Assembly (NCBI GenBank): GCA_947498065.1
Contig: CANMIS010000001.1
Location: 434,001 to 498,000 of the forward strand
Length of the DNA: 64,000 bases
Direction: 5' to 3'
From: an uncultured Erythrobacter sp.
GTDB lineage: Bacteria > Pseudomonadota > Alphaproteobacteria > Sphingomonadales > Sphingomonadaceae
The notes beneath the pieces are model-generated. The model searched no databases. It was not told where the DNA came from and saw only the letters and a list, made by a program, of their open reading frames with translations. The translations under genes were made by a program, and so were the position numbers. Below are positions 8,298 to 16,877 of this stretch, in pieces; the stretch's first letter is position 1, and the number at the start of each line of letters is the position of its first letter.

Positions 8298-10106
8298 ATG
8301 GCACAACCACCAATTCTTTCCTGGGAAGGGCTCGGCCTTCAGCAAGGCGGCCGCTGGCTGTTTGGCGGCCCCGGCACGGATGGGATCGACCTGCATGTCG
8401 CCCCGCGTGACCGCTTGGCGCTGATCGGGCGCAATGGCGCTGGTAAGACCACTCTTCTCAAGCTGATTGATGACCGGATTGAGGCTGACCGCGGCCTGCG
8501 CCGGATCAAGCCGGGCGCGCGGCTGGTGTTTCTAGAGCAGGATCCTGACCTCAGCGCTTACGCCACGCTGATGGACTTTGCGCTGTCCGGTGATGATGCG
8601 CCAGAAGCCTATGAGGTGGAATCGATCGCTGGTCAGCTCGGCATCGCCATGGACCGCCCGGCTGACACCGCCAGCGGGGGCGAACGCCGCCGCGCTGCGA
8701 TTGCTCGCGCTCTGGCTCAAGACCCCGACATCCTGCTGCTTGATGAGCCAACCAACCACCTTGATCTGGGCGCGATCGACTGGCTCGAGGATTGGCTGAA
8801 CCGCTACAAAGGCGCCTTCATCACGATCAGCCACGACCGTACCTTCTTAAAGCGGCTGACCCGCGCGACGCTATGGCTTGATCGCGGTAATCTGCGCCGC
8901 AAAGAGGTTGGCTTTGGCGGGTATGAAGCGTGGGAAGCGAGCATCTATGCCGAGGAAACTCGCGCCGCTGAGAAGCTCGATGCGAAACTGAAACTTGAGG
9001 CGCATTGGCTGGAGCGCGGAGTAACCGCGCGGAGAAAGCGCAACCAAGGGCGGCTGGAAAAACTGCATCAAATGCGGGCTGCGCGCGCAGCGATGATTTC
9101 GGACACCAGCTCGGCAAAGTTGAAACTCGCCAATGATGACGATTTCAAATCGAAGTCGGTCATTGTCGCAGAGAAGGTCTCCAAATCCTTTGGCGAGCGC
9201 GAGGTCATCAAGAGCTTCTCGCTGCGCATTCAGCGCGGAGACCGGATCGGCATCGTCGGCGCAAATGGCGCGGGCAAGACGACGCTGCTCAAAATGCTCA
9301 CCGGCGAGATGGAACCAGACAGCGGGACCGTTGAGCGGGCCCGCACACTGACCGGTGTTATGATCGATCAGCAGCGCAAATTGCTGAGCCCAGAGGCGAG
9401 CGTGCGCGATATTCTGGCCGAAGGCGGCGACTGGATTGACGTACGCGGCGCCCGCAAACACGTCCAGGCCTATCTCAAGGACTTCCTGTTCGACCCTGGC
9501 CTCGTCGACACCAAAGTCGCCAATCTGTCCGGCGGTGAGCGTTCGCGCCTGCTGCTCGCACGGGAGTTTGCTCGCACCGCAAACCTGCTCGTGCTCGACG
9601 AGCCTACGAATGACCTCGACCTGGAAACGCTTGATCTGCTGCAAGAAGTGATCGCCGATTTCGATGGCACGGTGCTGATTGTCAGCCACGATCGCGACTT
9701 CCTCGACCGCACCGTGACCGTCACCCTTGGCCTTGATGGATCAGGCCGCGTCGATGTGGTCGCGGGCGGGTATGAGGATTGGGAGCGGAAGCGCCGCAAG
9801 CCGGTCGCCGTGGGTGCCAAGAAGAGCAAGCCGGCCGCCGCGTCTGCGCCAGAAAAGCCCGCTCAGGCAAAACCAGCGGGTAAGCTCAGCTTTAAGGATC
9901 AGCGCGACTACGAACTGCTGCCAGCCCGCATCGAAGAGCTGGAAGCGGCCATCGCCAAAGGCGAAAGCATTCTCTCGGACCCCGATCTGTTCAACACCGA
10001 TCCGCAGCGCTTCACCAATATTTCCAAAGGCATTGAGAATGCCCGCATGGAAAAAGATGAGGCGGAGGAACGCTGGCTGATGCTGGCAGAGATGGCTGAG
10101 GAATGA
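8298..10106 (+). CDS. uup: ABC-F family ATPase, Uup-like
   Basis: A soluble protein of 602 aa with two ABC cassettes and no membrane domain. Cassette 1 has GRNGAGKTT, SGGERRRAAIARAL and LLLDEPTNHLD. Cassette 2 has GANGAGKTT, LSGGERSRLLLAR and LLVLDEPTNDLD. A linker between them resembles the ABC-F arm/linker, and the C-terminus after residue 510 has a charged coiled coil typical of Uup. ABC-F proteins act on the ribosome. Both ATPase sites look intact. The ATG at 8298 gives the expected N-terminus. The stop overlaps the next gene in an ATGA. Confidence 0.88.
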   Translation: MAQPPILSWEGLGLQQGGRWLFGGPGTDGIDLHVAPRDRLALIGRNGAGKTTLLKLIDDRIEADRGLRRIKPGARLVFLEQDPDLSAYATLMDFALSGDDAPEAYEVESIAGQLGIAMDRPADTASGGERRRAAIARALAQDPDILLLDEPTNHLDLGAIDWLEDWLNRYKGAFITISHDRTFLKRLTRATLWLDRGNLRRKEVGFGGYEAWEASIYAEETRAAEKLDAKLKLEAHWLERGVTARRKRNQGRLEKLHQMRAARAAMISDTSSAKLKLANDDDFKSKSVIVAEKVSKSFGEREVIKSFSLRIQRGDRIGIVGANGAGKTTLLKMLTGEMEPDSGTVERARTLTGVMIDQQRKLLSPEASVRDILAEGGDWIDVRGARKHVQAYLKDFLFDPGLVDTKVANLSGGERSRLLLAREFARTANLLVLDEPTNDLDLETLDLLQEVIADFDGTVLIVSHDRDFLDRTVTVTLGLDGSGRVDVVAGGYEDWERKRRKPVAVGAKKSKPAAASAPEKPAQAKPAGKLSFKDQRDYELLPARIEELEAAIAKGESILSDPDLFNTDPQRFTNISKGIENARMEKDEAEERWLMLAEMAEE

Positions 10107-10678
10107 GCGCGGCAAAGCTCCACAAGGAAATCGCGGCCTGCACAATCTGCGCAGAGCACCTGCCGCTCGGCCCGCGCCCGGTGGTCCAATTCTCTGAAAA
10201 CAGCCGCGTGCTGATCATTGGCCAGGCGCCTGGCACGAAGGTTCATGCCAGCGGCGTGCCGTGGGACGATGACAGTGGTGATCGCCTGCGCGGATGGCTG
10301 GGTTTTGAGAAATCCGACTTTTACGATGCAGACAAAATCGCGCTGATGCCGATGGGCTTTTGCTATCCGGGCAAAGCATCGGGCGGGGATCAGCCACCGC
10401 GCAAGGAATGCGCGCCGGAGTGGCACGATCGGATGCTGGATGTGCTCCCGACAGAGCGCCTCACTCTGCTCGTTGGAGCCTATGCTCAAGCTTATTATCT
10501 GCCTGAAGCAAAGAAGCTCTCCATGACCGAGCGGGTCAGGCGCTTTGCCGATTACGCACCCTTCTTTCCGCTGCCCCACCCCGCGTGGCGATCAGCAATT
10601 TGGATGCGCAAGAACCCCTGGTTCGAAGAAGATGTCTTGCCGGAATTGCGGAGGCAAGTGGACGCGCTGCTGACATAA
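10103..10678 (+). CDS. Uracil-DNA glycosylase family protein
   Basis: A 191-aa member of the UDG superfamily, which removes uracil or damaged bases in repair. The water-activating motif is LIIGQAPGTK and the C-terminal motif is PLPHPAWR, the equivalent of the HPSP or H-S-P loop. An N-terminal pair CTIC may bind a metal, but there is no full four-cysteine Fe-S set as in family 4, so the substrate class is uncertain. Its ATG overlaps the stop of the ABC-F gene (ATGA), so the two are cotranslated. Confidence 0.8.
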   Translation: MSAAKLHKEIAACTICAEHLPLGPRPVVQFSENSRVLIIGQAPGTKVHASGVPWDDDSGDRLRGWLGFEKSDFYDADKIALMPMGFCYPGKASGGDQPPRKECAPEWHDRMLDVLPTERLTLLVGAYAQAYYLPEAKKLSMTERVRRFADYAPFFPLPHPAWRSAIWMRKNPWFEEDVLPELRRQVDALLT

Positions 10679-10720
10679 TTCGCCGCTATTGCTAATATGA
10701 GAACACTTTGGAGAGCTGAG

Positions 10721-11071
10721 ATGACGATCGAACAGACTGCCCAAGATTTCTTCAACGCGGTGAAAGAGGATCGCGAGGCTGATTACCAGTCCATGTGGTC
10801 CGATGACATTGTGAGCATGGAACCCGGCGATGGCCCCATGTCACATGTGCAAGGCCGCGACCAATTGCTCGAAAAGCACAAATGGTGGAACGAAAACGCT
10901 GAAATGCACGGCTTTGATATGTCCGGCCCCTTTGTGGTGGGCGAGCAATTTGCCGTGAACTATTCGATGGACGTAACGATGATGGGCGAACGCACCCAAT
11001 CATCGGAAACCGCCGTCTACACCGTCAAAGATGGTAAGATTGCCGAAGAACGCTTCTTCTACGGCGGATAA
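10721..11071 (+). CDS. NTF2-like / SnoaL-like protein
   Basis: A small cytoplasmic protein of 116 aa with the cone-shaped NTF2 fold pattern: MTIEQTAQDFFNAVKEDREA at the start, a DDIVSMEPGD strand, GRDQLLEKHKWW, then the closing strands VYTVKDGKIAEERFFYGG. Family members are enzymes, immunity proteins or binding domains, so no function can be assigned. ATG 10721 is chosen because it follows a GGAGAG ribosome site; an ATG 24 bases upstream has none. It follows the UDG gene by 42 bases. Confidence 0.75.
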   Translation: MTIEQTAQDFFNAVKEDREADYQSMWSDDIVSMEPGDGPMSHVQGRDQLLEKHKWWNENAEMHGFDMSGPFVVGEQFAVNYSMDVTMMGERTQSSETAVYTVKDGKIAEERFFYGG

Positions 11072-11094
11072 AGGCGCTGCGCCCGCGCTTGGCC

Positions 11095-11580
11095 CTAATT
11101 GATCCGATAATAGTCGGCGACACGGTCTAAAGCGAGTTTCAAGACCAGCTTGCCGCTGCGCGCGGGCCAACCGAGGGTCTTTTCCGCCACTGGCAGACCC
11201 TCACCTGCGCACACAACGCGCCAGAGGATATCCTCAAGGCCCTTGCCCGCCTGCTGCAAGGCCTCGTCAAAGCGGCGCTTGGCTGAGATCTGCTTTTCCC
11301 CGCTTGAAAGCCCCTGCTCACCGGTACTTTTGATCCGCACCGGATCCCAGCGCATGGTCAGGTTTGCTGGCAGCTGCGCCCGCTCATAATCGGCGCGCAG
11401 TCGCTCACCCGCATCGTACAGCCGGTCTGAGATATGCCCGCGCGAATGCAGCCAGCTCAATGGGGATTCCGCCAGGTTCATCGTCACGCTGCGACGTTTG
11501 CCCTTCGCCGTGCTTTTGCTCGACTGTTCCCGCCTCGGCCCTTCGCGCGTCAATTCGCGCTCTACCAATTCTCTTTTCAT
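11095..11580 (-). CDS. DUF6456-domain protein, GafZ/GafA C-terminal-like
   Basis: A 161-aa protein with a basic N-terminal stretch (KGKRRSVTMNLAESPLSWL) and a conserved C-terminal domain (LYDAGERLRADYERAQLP ... WDPVRIKS ... AKRRFDEALQQAGKGLEDIL ... ADYYRIN). I recognise this as DUF6456. From memory, the same domain occurs in the gene transfer agent regulators GafA (Rhodobacter) and GafZ (Caulobacter, an antiterminator); this link needs checking. The start ATG 11580 has a perfect AAGGAGGG site. It diverges from an XRE gene, and the 100 bases between them hold operator-like repeats. Confidence 0.75.
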   Translation of the reverse strand: MKRELVERELTREGPRREQSSKSTAKGKRRSVTMNLAESPLSWLHSRGHISDRLYDAGERLRADYERAQLPANLTMRWDPVRIKSTGEQGLSSGEKQISAKRRFDEALQQAGKGLEDILWRVVCAGEGLPVAEKTLGWPARSGKLVLKLALDRVADYYRIN

Positions 11581-11624
11581 CAAATCCCTCCTTGTGCGTA
11601 ATCGTTGAGGAGGGCTTGCAATGC

Positions 11625-11664
11625 ATTGGTTCGTGTAGGAAAGGTAAAATTACCAAATTGGTTC
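11625..11664. promoter_or_regulatory. Operator-like repeats in the DUF6456/XRE divergent promoter
   Basis: The intergenic region contains ATTGGTTCGTGTAGGAAA (11625-11642), the palindrome GGTAAAATTACC (11643-11654) and ACCAAATTGGT (11652-11662) followed by TTC. The 18-mer recurs with one mismatch, and ACCAAATTGGTTC recurs exactly, on the opposite strand upstream of the holin gene at 19972-19994. This is what a binding site for a homodimeric regulator such as the adjacent XRE protein would look like. Binding itself is an inference. Confidence 0.6.
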
Positions 11665-11680
11665 ATTGGATAGGCAAAGT

Positions 11681-12259
11681 ATGATCAACCGCATTCGCGA
11701 CATTCGCAAAAGCAAGGGGCTAACGCTGGCAGAGCTGGCCGAGGCCTGTGATCCGCCGACCACGGCGCAAACCATTGGCCGACTAGAGACGGGGATGCGC
11801 AATCTCTCGCTCAAATGGATGGAGCGGATTGCTGGCGCGCTTGGGGTGGATGCAGAGGCACTGGTGCGTTCCGAAGAAACCCCGCAAGCGCAGATCGTCG
11901 CGGAGCTTACAATGGCCGGCGCCGAAGCGCTCGAAAGCCCGCGCGAGGCCATACTCCCCACCGATCTTGCCTCCAGCGAAGGCGCAGCGCGCATGGTGCT
12001 CAGCGTCTCTGCCAGTATTGGAGAGTTTCGCCCCGGTGATTTGCTATGGCTCCGGCAGCTATCGCCAGAAGACGCGGGAAGCGCGATCAATCGCGATTGT
12101 CTAGTGCCCAGACCTGGCGGCCGCTTCGCCTTTGGACGCTTGATTGATCGCCGAGGCACGCTGGTGGGCATTCTTCCGCCGGGTGCTGGTGAAAAGCAGC
12201 AGGTCGTCGATAACCCACCATGGATCGCGGTGGCTGATATGCTGGTGCGCCGTTTGTGA
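11681..12259 (+). CDS. XRE-family repressor-like regulator with degenerate S24 domain
   Basis: A 192-aa protein. Residues 1-60 form an XRE/lambda-repressor helix-turn-helix (IRDIRKSKGLTLAELAE ... TAQTIGRLETG). The C-terminal half (EFRPGDLLWLRQL ... RDCLVPRPGG ... AFGRLIDRRG) has the beta-rich look of the LexA/CI S24 fold. The catalytic Ser of GxSxxP and the partner Lys are not visible, so autocleavage is unlikely. The layout recalls RogA, the XRE repressor of GTA activators in Caulobacter (from memory). ATG 11681 is chosen over TTG 11666. The stop overlaps the GT4 start (GTGA). Confidence 0.8.
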   Translation: MINRIRDIRKSKGLTLAELAEACDPPTTAQTIGRLETGMRNLSLKWMERIAGALGVDAEALVRSEETPQAQIVAELTMAGAEALESPREAILPTDLASSEGAARMVLSVSASIGEFRPGDLLWLRQLSPEDAGSAINRDCLVPRPGGRFAFGRLIDRRGTLVGILPPGAGEKQQVVDNPPWIAVADMLVRRL

Positions 12260-13467
12260 GCGAGCCCATGGCCGATGCGCCCAAACACGTTGTTTCGATA
12301 TCCACGCTGTTTCCAAATGCGGCGAATCCGCGCTTCGGAACATTCGTCGCGCGCTCCCTAGAGGCGCTGGCCAAACGCGGTGACTGGCGGGTCAGTGTGG
12401 TCAATCCACTCGGCATTCCGCCGATTGCGCTGGGCCGTTACCGAGCGCTTGCTAAGTTACCTGAGCACTCGATCGAAGGCGGAATTGAGGTCCATCGCCC
12501 GCGGTTCACTTTGATCCCAAAGATGGGTGCGCGCCGCAATGCCAGCTCCATCGCGAAGGCTGCTCTGCCGCTGATCAAGCGTATCCATGCCAGCGATCCG
12601 GTTCATGTGATCGATGCGCAATTCTTCTTCCCGGACGGCCCAGCGGCGGCATGGATTGCCGAGCAAATGCAATTGCCCCTGTCGATCAAAGCGCGCGGCG
12701 CCGACATCAGCTATTGGTGCGGCCGCGACTTCGCCCGTGAGCAGATTCTTGAGGCGGCGGAACGCGCCGACGGCATTCTCTCGGTCAGCGAGGCCTTACG
12801 CGAAGACATGGTCGCGCTGGGTATGAAACGGAGCAAGATCCGCCTGCATTACACAGGGCTCGACCGTGACCGGTTTCGACCGCTTGATCACACAGGCTTG
12901 AAAGCGAAATTGGCGCAGGAATTGGGCTTTGACCTGCCCGAGAAAGTGCCACTGCTTAGCTGCGTTGGCGCTCTAGTTGAACGCAAGGGACAAGACATCG
13001 CTATTGGTGCCCTACCCTCTTTGCCAGAGGCGCGCTTGATCCTGATTGGCAAAGGTGAGGACGAGCGGCATTTGCGCAGCCTAGCGAGCGATTTGAGCGT
13101 GGCAGATCGCGTTCACTTTGCAGGTTCAATCGACCATGACCTGCTGCCAATCGTACTGTCTGCCTCTGATGCAATGGTTCTGCCCACACGCAGCGAAGGC
13201 CTCGCCAATGCTTGGGTTGAAGCGCTAGCATGCGGCACACGAGTAATCACCTGCGATGTCGGCGGCGCGCGCGAAATCATAACCAGCGATGTGGCGGGCT
13301 ATTTGATTGAGCGCACACCGGAAGGCGTGGTGGATGCGGTCCAATCCCTGATGGCGAAACCCGCCGACAGGCAACAGGTTGCCACTATGGCGGAGCGTTT
13401 CAACTGGATAACCAATGGCGCCCAGCTGGCCGAGCATTACGCCAAATTAGCGGGCGTTAAAGCCTAG
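12256..13467 (+). CDS. Glycosyltransferase family 4
   Basis: A GT-B fold glycosyltransferase of 403 aa. The N-terminal acceptor domain begins with SISTLFPNAANPRFGTFVAR. The C-terminal donor domain carries LLSCVGALVERKGQDIAI, LILIGKGEDE and the GT4 signature LPTRSEGLANAWVEALACG with the EGxxxxxxE pattern. It probably adds a hexose to an envelope or exopolysaccharide intermediate; donor and acceptor are unknown. The GTG start overlaps the stop of the XRE gene as GTGA; an ATG at 12268 is an alternative. It converges with secF. Confidence 0.88.
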   Translation: MSEPMADAPKHVVSISTLFPNAANPRFGTFVARSLEALAKRGDWRVSVVNPLGIPPIALGRYRALAKLPEHSIEGGIEVHRPRFTLIPKMGARRNASSIAKAALPLIKRIHASDPVHVIDAQFFFPDGPAAAWIAEQMQLPLSIKARGADISYWCGRDFAREQILEAAERADGILSVSEALREDMVALGMKRSKIRLHYTGLDRDRFRPLDHTGLKAKLAQELGFDLPEKVPLLSCVGALVERKGQDIAIGALPSLPEARLILIGKGEDERHLRSLASDLSVADRVHFAGSIDHDLLPIVLSASDAMVLPTRSEGLANAWVEALACGTRVITCDVGGAREIITSDVAGYLIERTPEGVVDAVQSLMAKPADRQQVATMAERFNWITNGAQLAEHYAKLAGVKA

Positions 13468-13493
13468 CAATCGTAGGCCGCCAGTGAGCCCGT

Positions 13494-14471
13494 TTACGCT
13501 TCGCCGCGAGCGATCTTTTCCTGCCGCTCTTCCTTAGTTTCCTGAGGCACGAAGCTGTTCGACGTTACGCCCATCCAAATCAGAACCGGTGCTGCCAAAT
13601 AGACGCTGGAATATGTGCCGATGAAGAGGCCTGCGGTGATCGCCGCGACCAAGCCAAACAGGCTTGCCGGACCGATCAGTAAGAGCGGAACAAGCGCGAC
13701 TAGCAGGGTCAGCGAGGTCATGACCGTCCGTGCCAGAGTCTCATTGACTGAGAGATCAAGCAGCTCTGGGAGAGGCATCTTGCGATACTTCTTCAGGTTC
13801 TCACGAATGCGGTCATAGACCACGATTGTATCGTTCAAAGAGTAACCGATGATCGCCAAAATCGCGGCAATAATCTGGAGGCTAAACTCGAGCTGGAACA
13901 GCGCGAACATGCCAAGGGTCACCGAGACATCGTGGAACAGGGCAAACAAAGCGCCTACGCCAAACTGCCACTCAAATCGGACCCAGATATAGAGCGCAAC
14001 TGCGAGCATGGCAGCCAGCAGCGCCAGCACAGCATCCTGACGAAACTCGCCAGCCACTTTACCAGATACCGTGTCATTGCCATCGCGCCTGACTTGAGGA
14101 TATTCGCCCTCAATCATCTCGATGACCTCATTGCCAATGGCTGTTGCTGCGCCCGGCTGATCTTCCACACCGTCTGGCAAAGGGACGCGGATCGAAACCG
14201 CGTTGGGCGCGCCAAATTCTTGAACCACAGGAGTGCCATAACCCAAGCCGCCAACCATCTCGCGTAGCTCAGGCACCGGTGCTTGATCTTGCTCAACGAA
14301 AGTCAGTCGAACTTCCTGACCTCCGGCAAAGTCGACACCATAATTGATGCCATTGATAAACACCAAAGCCCAGCTTGCCGCGATCAGCAGCAGACTAAAA
14401 ATGAAGAAAGGCACCCTAAGACGCAGGAACTTGATGTTAGTGTCTTCCGGGACGAGTTTGAGCAGTTTCAT
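13494..14471 (-). CDS. secF: Protein translocase subunit SecF
   Basis: A 325-aa inner-membrane protein of the SecDF-YajC complex, which uses the proton gradient to pull translocated proteins from the Sec channel. TM1 is FFIFSLLLIAASWALVFING, followed by the conserved GVDFAGG motif, a periplasmic domain of about 100 residues and five more TM segments with the family motif LNDTIVVYDRIREN. It lies 13 bases after secD on the same strand. Its length is normal. Confidence 0.97.
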   Translation of the reverse strand: MKLLKLVPEDTNIKFLRLRVPFFIFSLLLIAASWALVFINGINYGVDFAGGQEVRLTFVEQDQAPVPELREMVGGLGYGTPVVQEFGAPNAVSIRVPLPDGVEDQPGAATAIGNEVIEMIEGEYPQVRRDGNDTVSGKVAGEFRQDAVLALLAAMLAVALYIWVRFEWQFGVGALFALFHDVSVTLGMFALFQLEFSLQIIAAILAIIGYSLNDTIVVYDRIRENLKKYRKMPLPELLDLSVNETLARTVMTSLTLLVALVPLLLIGPASLFGLVAAITAGLFIGTYSSVYLAAPVLIWMGVTSNSFVPQETKEERQEKIARGEA

Positions 14472-14484
14472 TGGTCAGCCCTCC

Positions 14485-16083
14485 TCAAACGTTAATATCG
14501 TTGGGGCGCTTGGCACGCAGCCAACCGGCAACCCACATGCGGGTTAAGACAAGCGCGGTGAAGACGCTGGTGAACAGGCCTACAACTAGCACAACGGCGA
14601 AGCCGCGCACCGGACCAGAGCCGAACAGGAACAGAAGAACGCCGGCAATAAAGTTTGTGATATTCGCGTCGTAAATCGCGCGGCTGGCCTCTTTATAGCC
14701 GTTCTCTACCGCCGCGACGACGCGCCTTCCACGTTTTCGCTCTTCGCGTATTCGTTCGTTAATCAAAACGTTGGCGTCCACTGCTGCGCCCACCGTGATA
14801 ACAAAACCTGCGATACCTGGCAGGGTCAGTGTGGTGTTAAGCCCAGCCATGATCCCAAGAATGATGAGAACGTTGAAGACCAGAGCAATCGTCGCGTAAA
14901 TCCCGAAGCGGCCATATGTTGCGATCATCAAGGCGACAACGGCAATCGAGCCGATCAACATGGCCAGCAGACCTTTGCGGATCGAGTCGGCACCAAGCTC
15001 CGCGCTAACGGTGCGTTCTTCGATTACGGTCAGTTCGACTGGCAATGCGCCAGAATTCAGCGCGATCGCCAAATCAGCCGCGCTTTGAGCGGTGAATGTG
15101 CCGGAGATCTGAGCCGAGCCGCCACAAATCGGCTCGTTGAAATTCGGCGCCGAGATGACTTTCTCATCGAGAATGATCGCAAATGGCCGATCCACGTTCT
15201 CGGTGCTCAAGGTGCAGAACTTCGACGCGCCTTGCTGGTCAAACTGAATGTTGACGACGTTCTCATTGTTCTGCGGATTTACGCCAGCCTGCGCATTGGT
15301 CAGGCTGTCTCCACGAATGCCGCCCAGCCGCCGCACGGCGACCATTTGGCCTGCCTGCGGTGTCTCATCTGAGTAAGGGAACGCCTGGGTACCCGGAGGG
15401 ACAATGCCTGCCTGAACGTCTGTTGGCAGAGCGTTGAGATCCACCAGTTTGAACTCGAGCTTAGCGGTCTTACCCAGCAACTCTTTCAATTGGTCGGGAT
15501 CTTGAAGACCAGGCACTTGAACAACGATGCGTGTGTCGCCTTGGCGAATAATCGTTGGCTCGCGTGTGCCCAATCCGTCGATACGTTTGCGGACCACCTC
15601 GGTCGCACTGTCCATCGCATCGGTCACAGCTTGATTGACGCCGTCGTCGGTTGGAGTCAGCACCATACGCTGTCCATCGACGACAGTCAGATCCCACTCG
15701 CGCACCAGATTGGTGCCCATCATTACCGGCTCCAGCAGACCGCGCGCGCGGTCGATATCGGCTGGCGTGTCGAGCATGAAAGACAATGCACCGCCCGAAG
15801 TGGAGATGTCCCCGATCCGGATGCGAGGTTCGGCCCGGCGCATTTCGCCGCGCACCGTCTCTTCCATATTCTCTAGCCGCTGCGCCGCGACCTCAGCCGG
15901 GTCTGCCTCAAGCAGAATGTGGCTACCACCCGCCAAATCCAAACCGAGATTGACCTGAGGGTTTGGCAGCGCCTCTGGCCATTCCACATTGGCGGCGGCA
16001 AACAGCGACGGCATAGCCGCCAGCACTGCGACAAATGTCAGGCCCCAGAGCCAGAACTTCTTCCATGTCGGAAAATCGAGCAT
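14485..16083 (-). CDS. secD: Protein translocase subunit SecD
   Basis: A 532-aa partner of SecF. It has an N-terminal TM segment, the motif LGLDLAGGSHILLE, a large periplasmic P1 domain, and five C-terminal TM segments with the sequence GAAVDANVLINERIREE that contains the proton-relay Asp. Order in the operon is yajC, secD, secF, as in most Gram-negative bacteria. The ATG at 16083 opens with LDFPTWKKFWLWG directly before TM1. Confidence 0.97.
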   Translation of the reverse strand: MLDFPTWKKFWLWGLTFVAVLAAMPSLFAAANVEWPEALPNPQVNLGLDLAGGSHILLEADPAEVAAQRLENMEETVRGEMRRAEPRIRIGDISTSGGALSFMLDTPADIDRARGLLEPVMMGTNLVREWDLTVVDGQRMVLTPTDDGVNQAVTDAMDSATEVVRKRIDGLGTREPTIIRQGDTRIVVQVPGLQDPDQLKELLGKTAKLEFKLVDLNALPTDVQAGIVPPGTQAFPYSDETPQAGQMVAVRRLGGIRGDSLTNAQAGVNPQNNENVVNIQFDQQGASKFCTLSTENVDRPFAIILDEKVISAPNFNEPICGGSAQISGTFTAQSAADLAIALNSGALPVELTVIEERTVSAELGADSIRKGLLAMLIGSIAVVALMIATYGRFGIYATIALVFNVLIILGIMAGLNTTLTLPGIAGFVITVGAAVDANVLINERIREERKRGRRVVAAVENGYKEASRAIYDANITNFIAGVLLFLFGSGPVRGFAVVLVVGLFTSVFTALVLTRMWVAGWLRAKRPNDINV

Positions 16084-16149
16084 TTTGGTTTCGTTCTAAT
16101 CCGCGTGACAATGAATGGTGATGCGAGGGGTTGGCTCAGCGGCCAAAGA

Positions 16150-16470
16150 TCAATCGTTGGCTGGCTTTCCGCCTGGCTGGAGCACATCACCGATGGTGTG
16201 CTTCACAGCTTTCACGCGGACATCCTTGGCCAGCTCAAGCTCGACATTGTCGTCATTCACCTTGAGCACTTTGCCGATGAGGCCGCCTGCGGTGACCACT
16301 TGGTCGCCCTTCTTCAGGCCTTCGACCTTTTGCTGATGCTCTTTTTGCCGCTTCATTTGCGGGCGGATAATCAGGAACCAAAAAATCAGGATCATGCCAA
16401 GGATTGGCAGCCATTGCAGCCATCCCGGAGGCGCATCCCCAGCGCCAGCAGCAGCAAGAATATCAAGCAT
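16150..16470 (-). CDS. yajC: Preprotein translocase subunit YajC
   Basis: A small single-pass membrane protein of 106 aa. The N-terminal TM (WLPILGMILIFWFLIIRPQM) carries the family motif IRPQMKRQKEHQ, followed by a short cytoplasmic domain with GDQVVTAGGLIGKV. It binds SecDF at the inner membrane. It is the first gene of the sec operon, 66 bases before secD. The region upstream to the tRNA (16471-16705) should hold the operon promoter, but I see no clear element in it. Confidence 0.96.
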   Translation of the reverse strand: MLDILAAAGAGDAPPGWLQWLPILGMILIFWFLIIRPQMKRQKEHQQKVEGLKKGDQVVTAGGLIGKVLKVNDDNVELELAKDVRVKAVKHTIGDVLQPGGKPAND

Positions 16471-16705
16471 GTCGAATTAGCCCGTCAAAAATACAAAATC
16501 GCAATCATGAAGGTGGAAATTCGCAGCGCTATTGCTCCGCATTCTCCCCGCCCTCATGGGTCAAGTGGGCGCGCCTAGCAGCAATGCAAGGGCCTCGCAA
16601 TCGAAGGCCATTTAATCTGCGCAATGTGCGCACAACTTTAACCGCCCAATATGCGCGCTTGCATGGCCCATGGCCTCGCCCTATAGCGCCGCCTTCCACT
16701 GGTTC

Positions 16706-16782
16706 CGGGACGTAGCGCAGTCTGGTAGCGCATCACACTGGGGGTGTGGGGGTCGCTGGTTCGAATCCAGTCGTCCCGACCA
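16706..16782 (+). tRNA. tRNA-Pro (anticodon GGG)
   Basis: A 77-nt cloverleaf with CCA encoded. The acceptor CGGGACG pairs with CGTCCCG, the D stem is GCGC/GCGC, the anticodon loop is CTGGGGG with U33 and anticodon GGG, and the T arm is CTGGTTCGAATCCAG. It reads CCC and CCU codons. A second proline tRNA (TGG) lies at 29258. Confidence 0.97.
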
Positions 16783-16877
16783 GTGGAACGTTCGTCGAAT
16801 TTTTGACGATTCCGCTTTCCAATCTGAAATTTCCATTCATGGGCCTTTTCGGAACTTGCGTTGGAAAGGCGCGTTTG

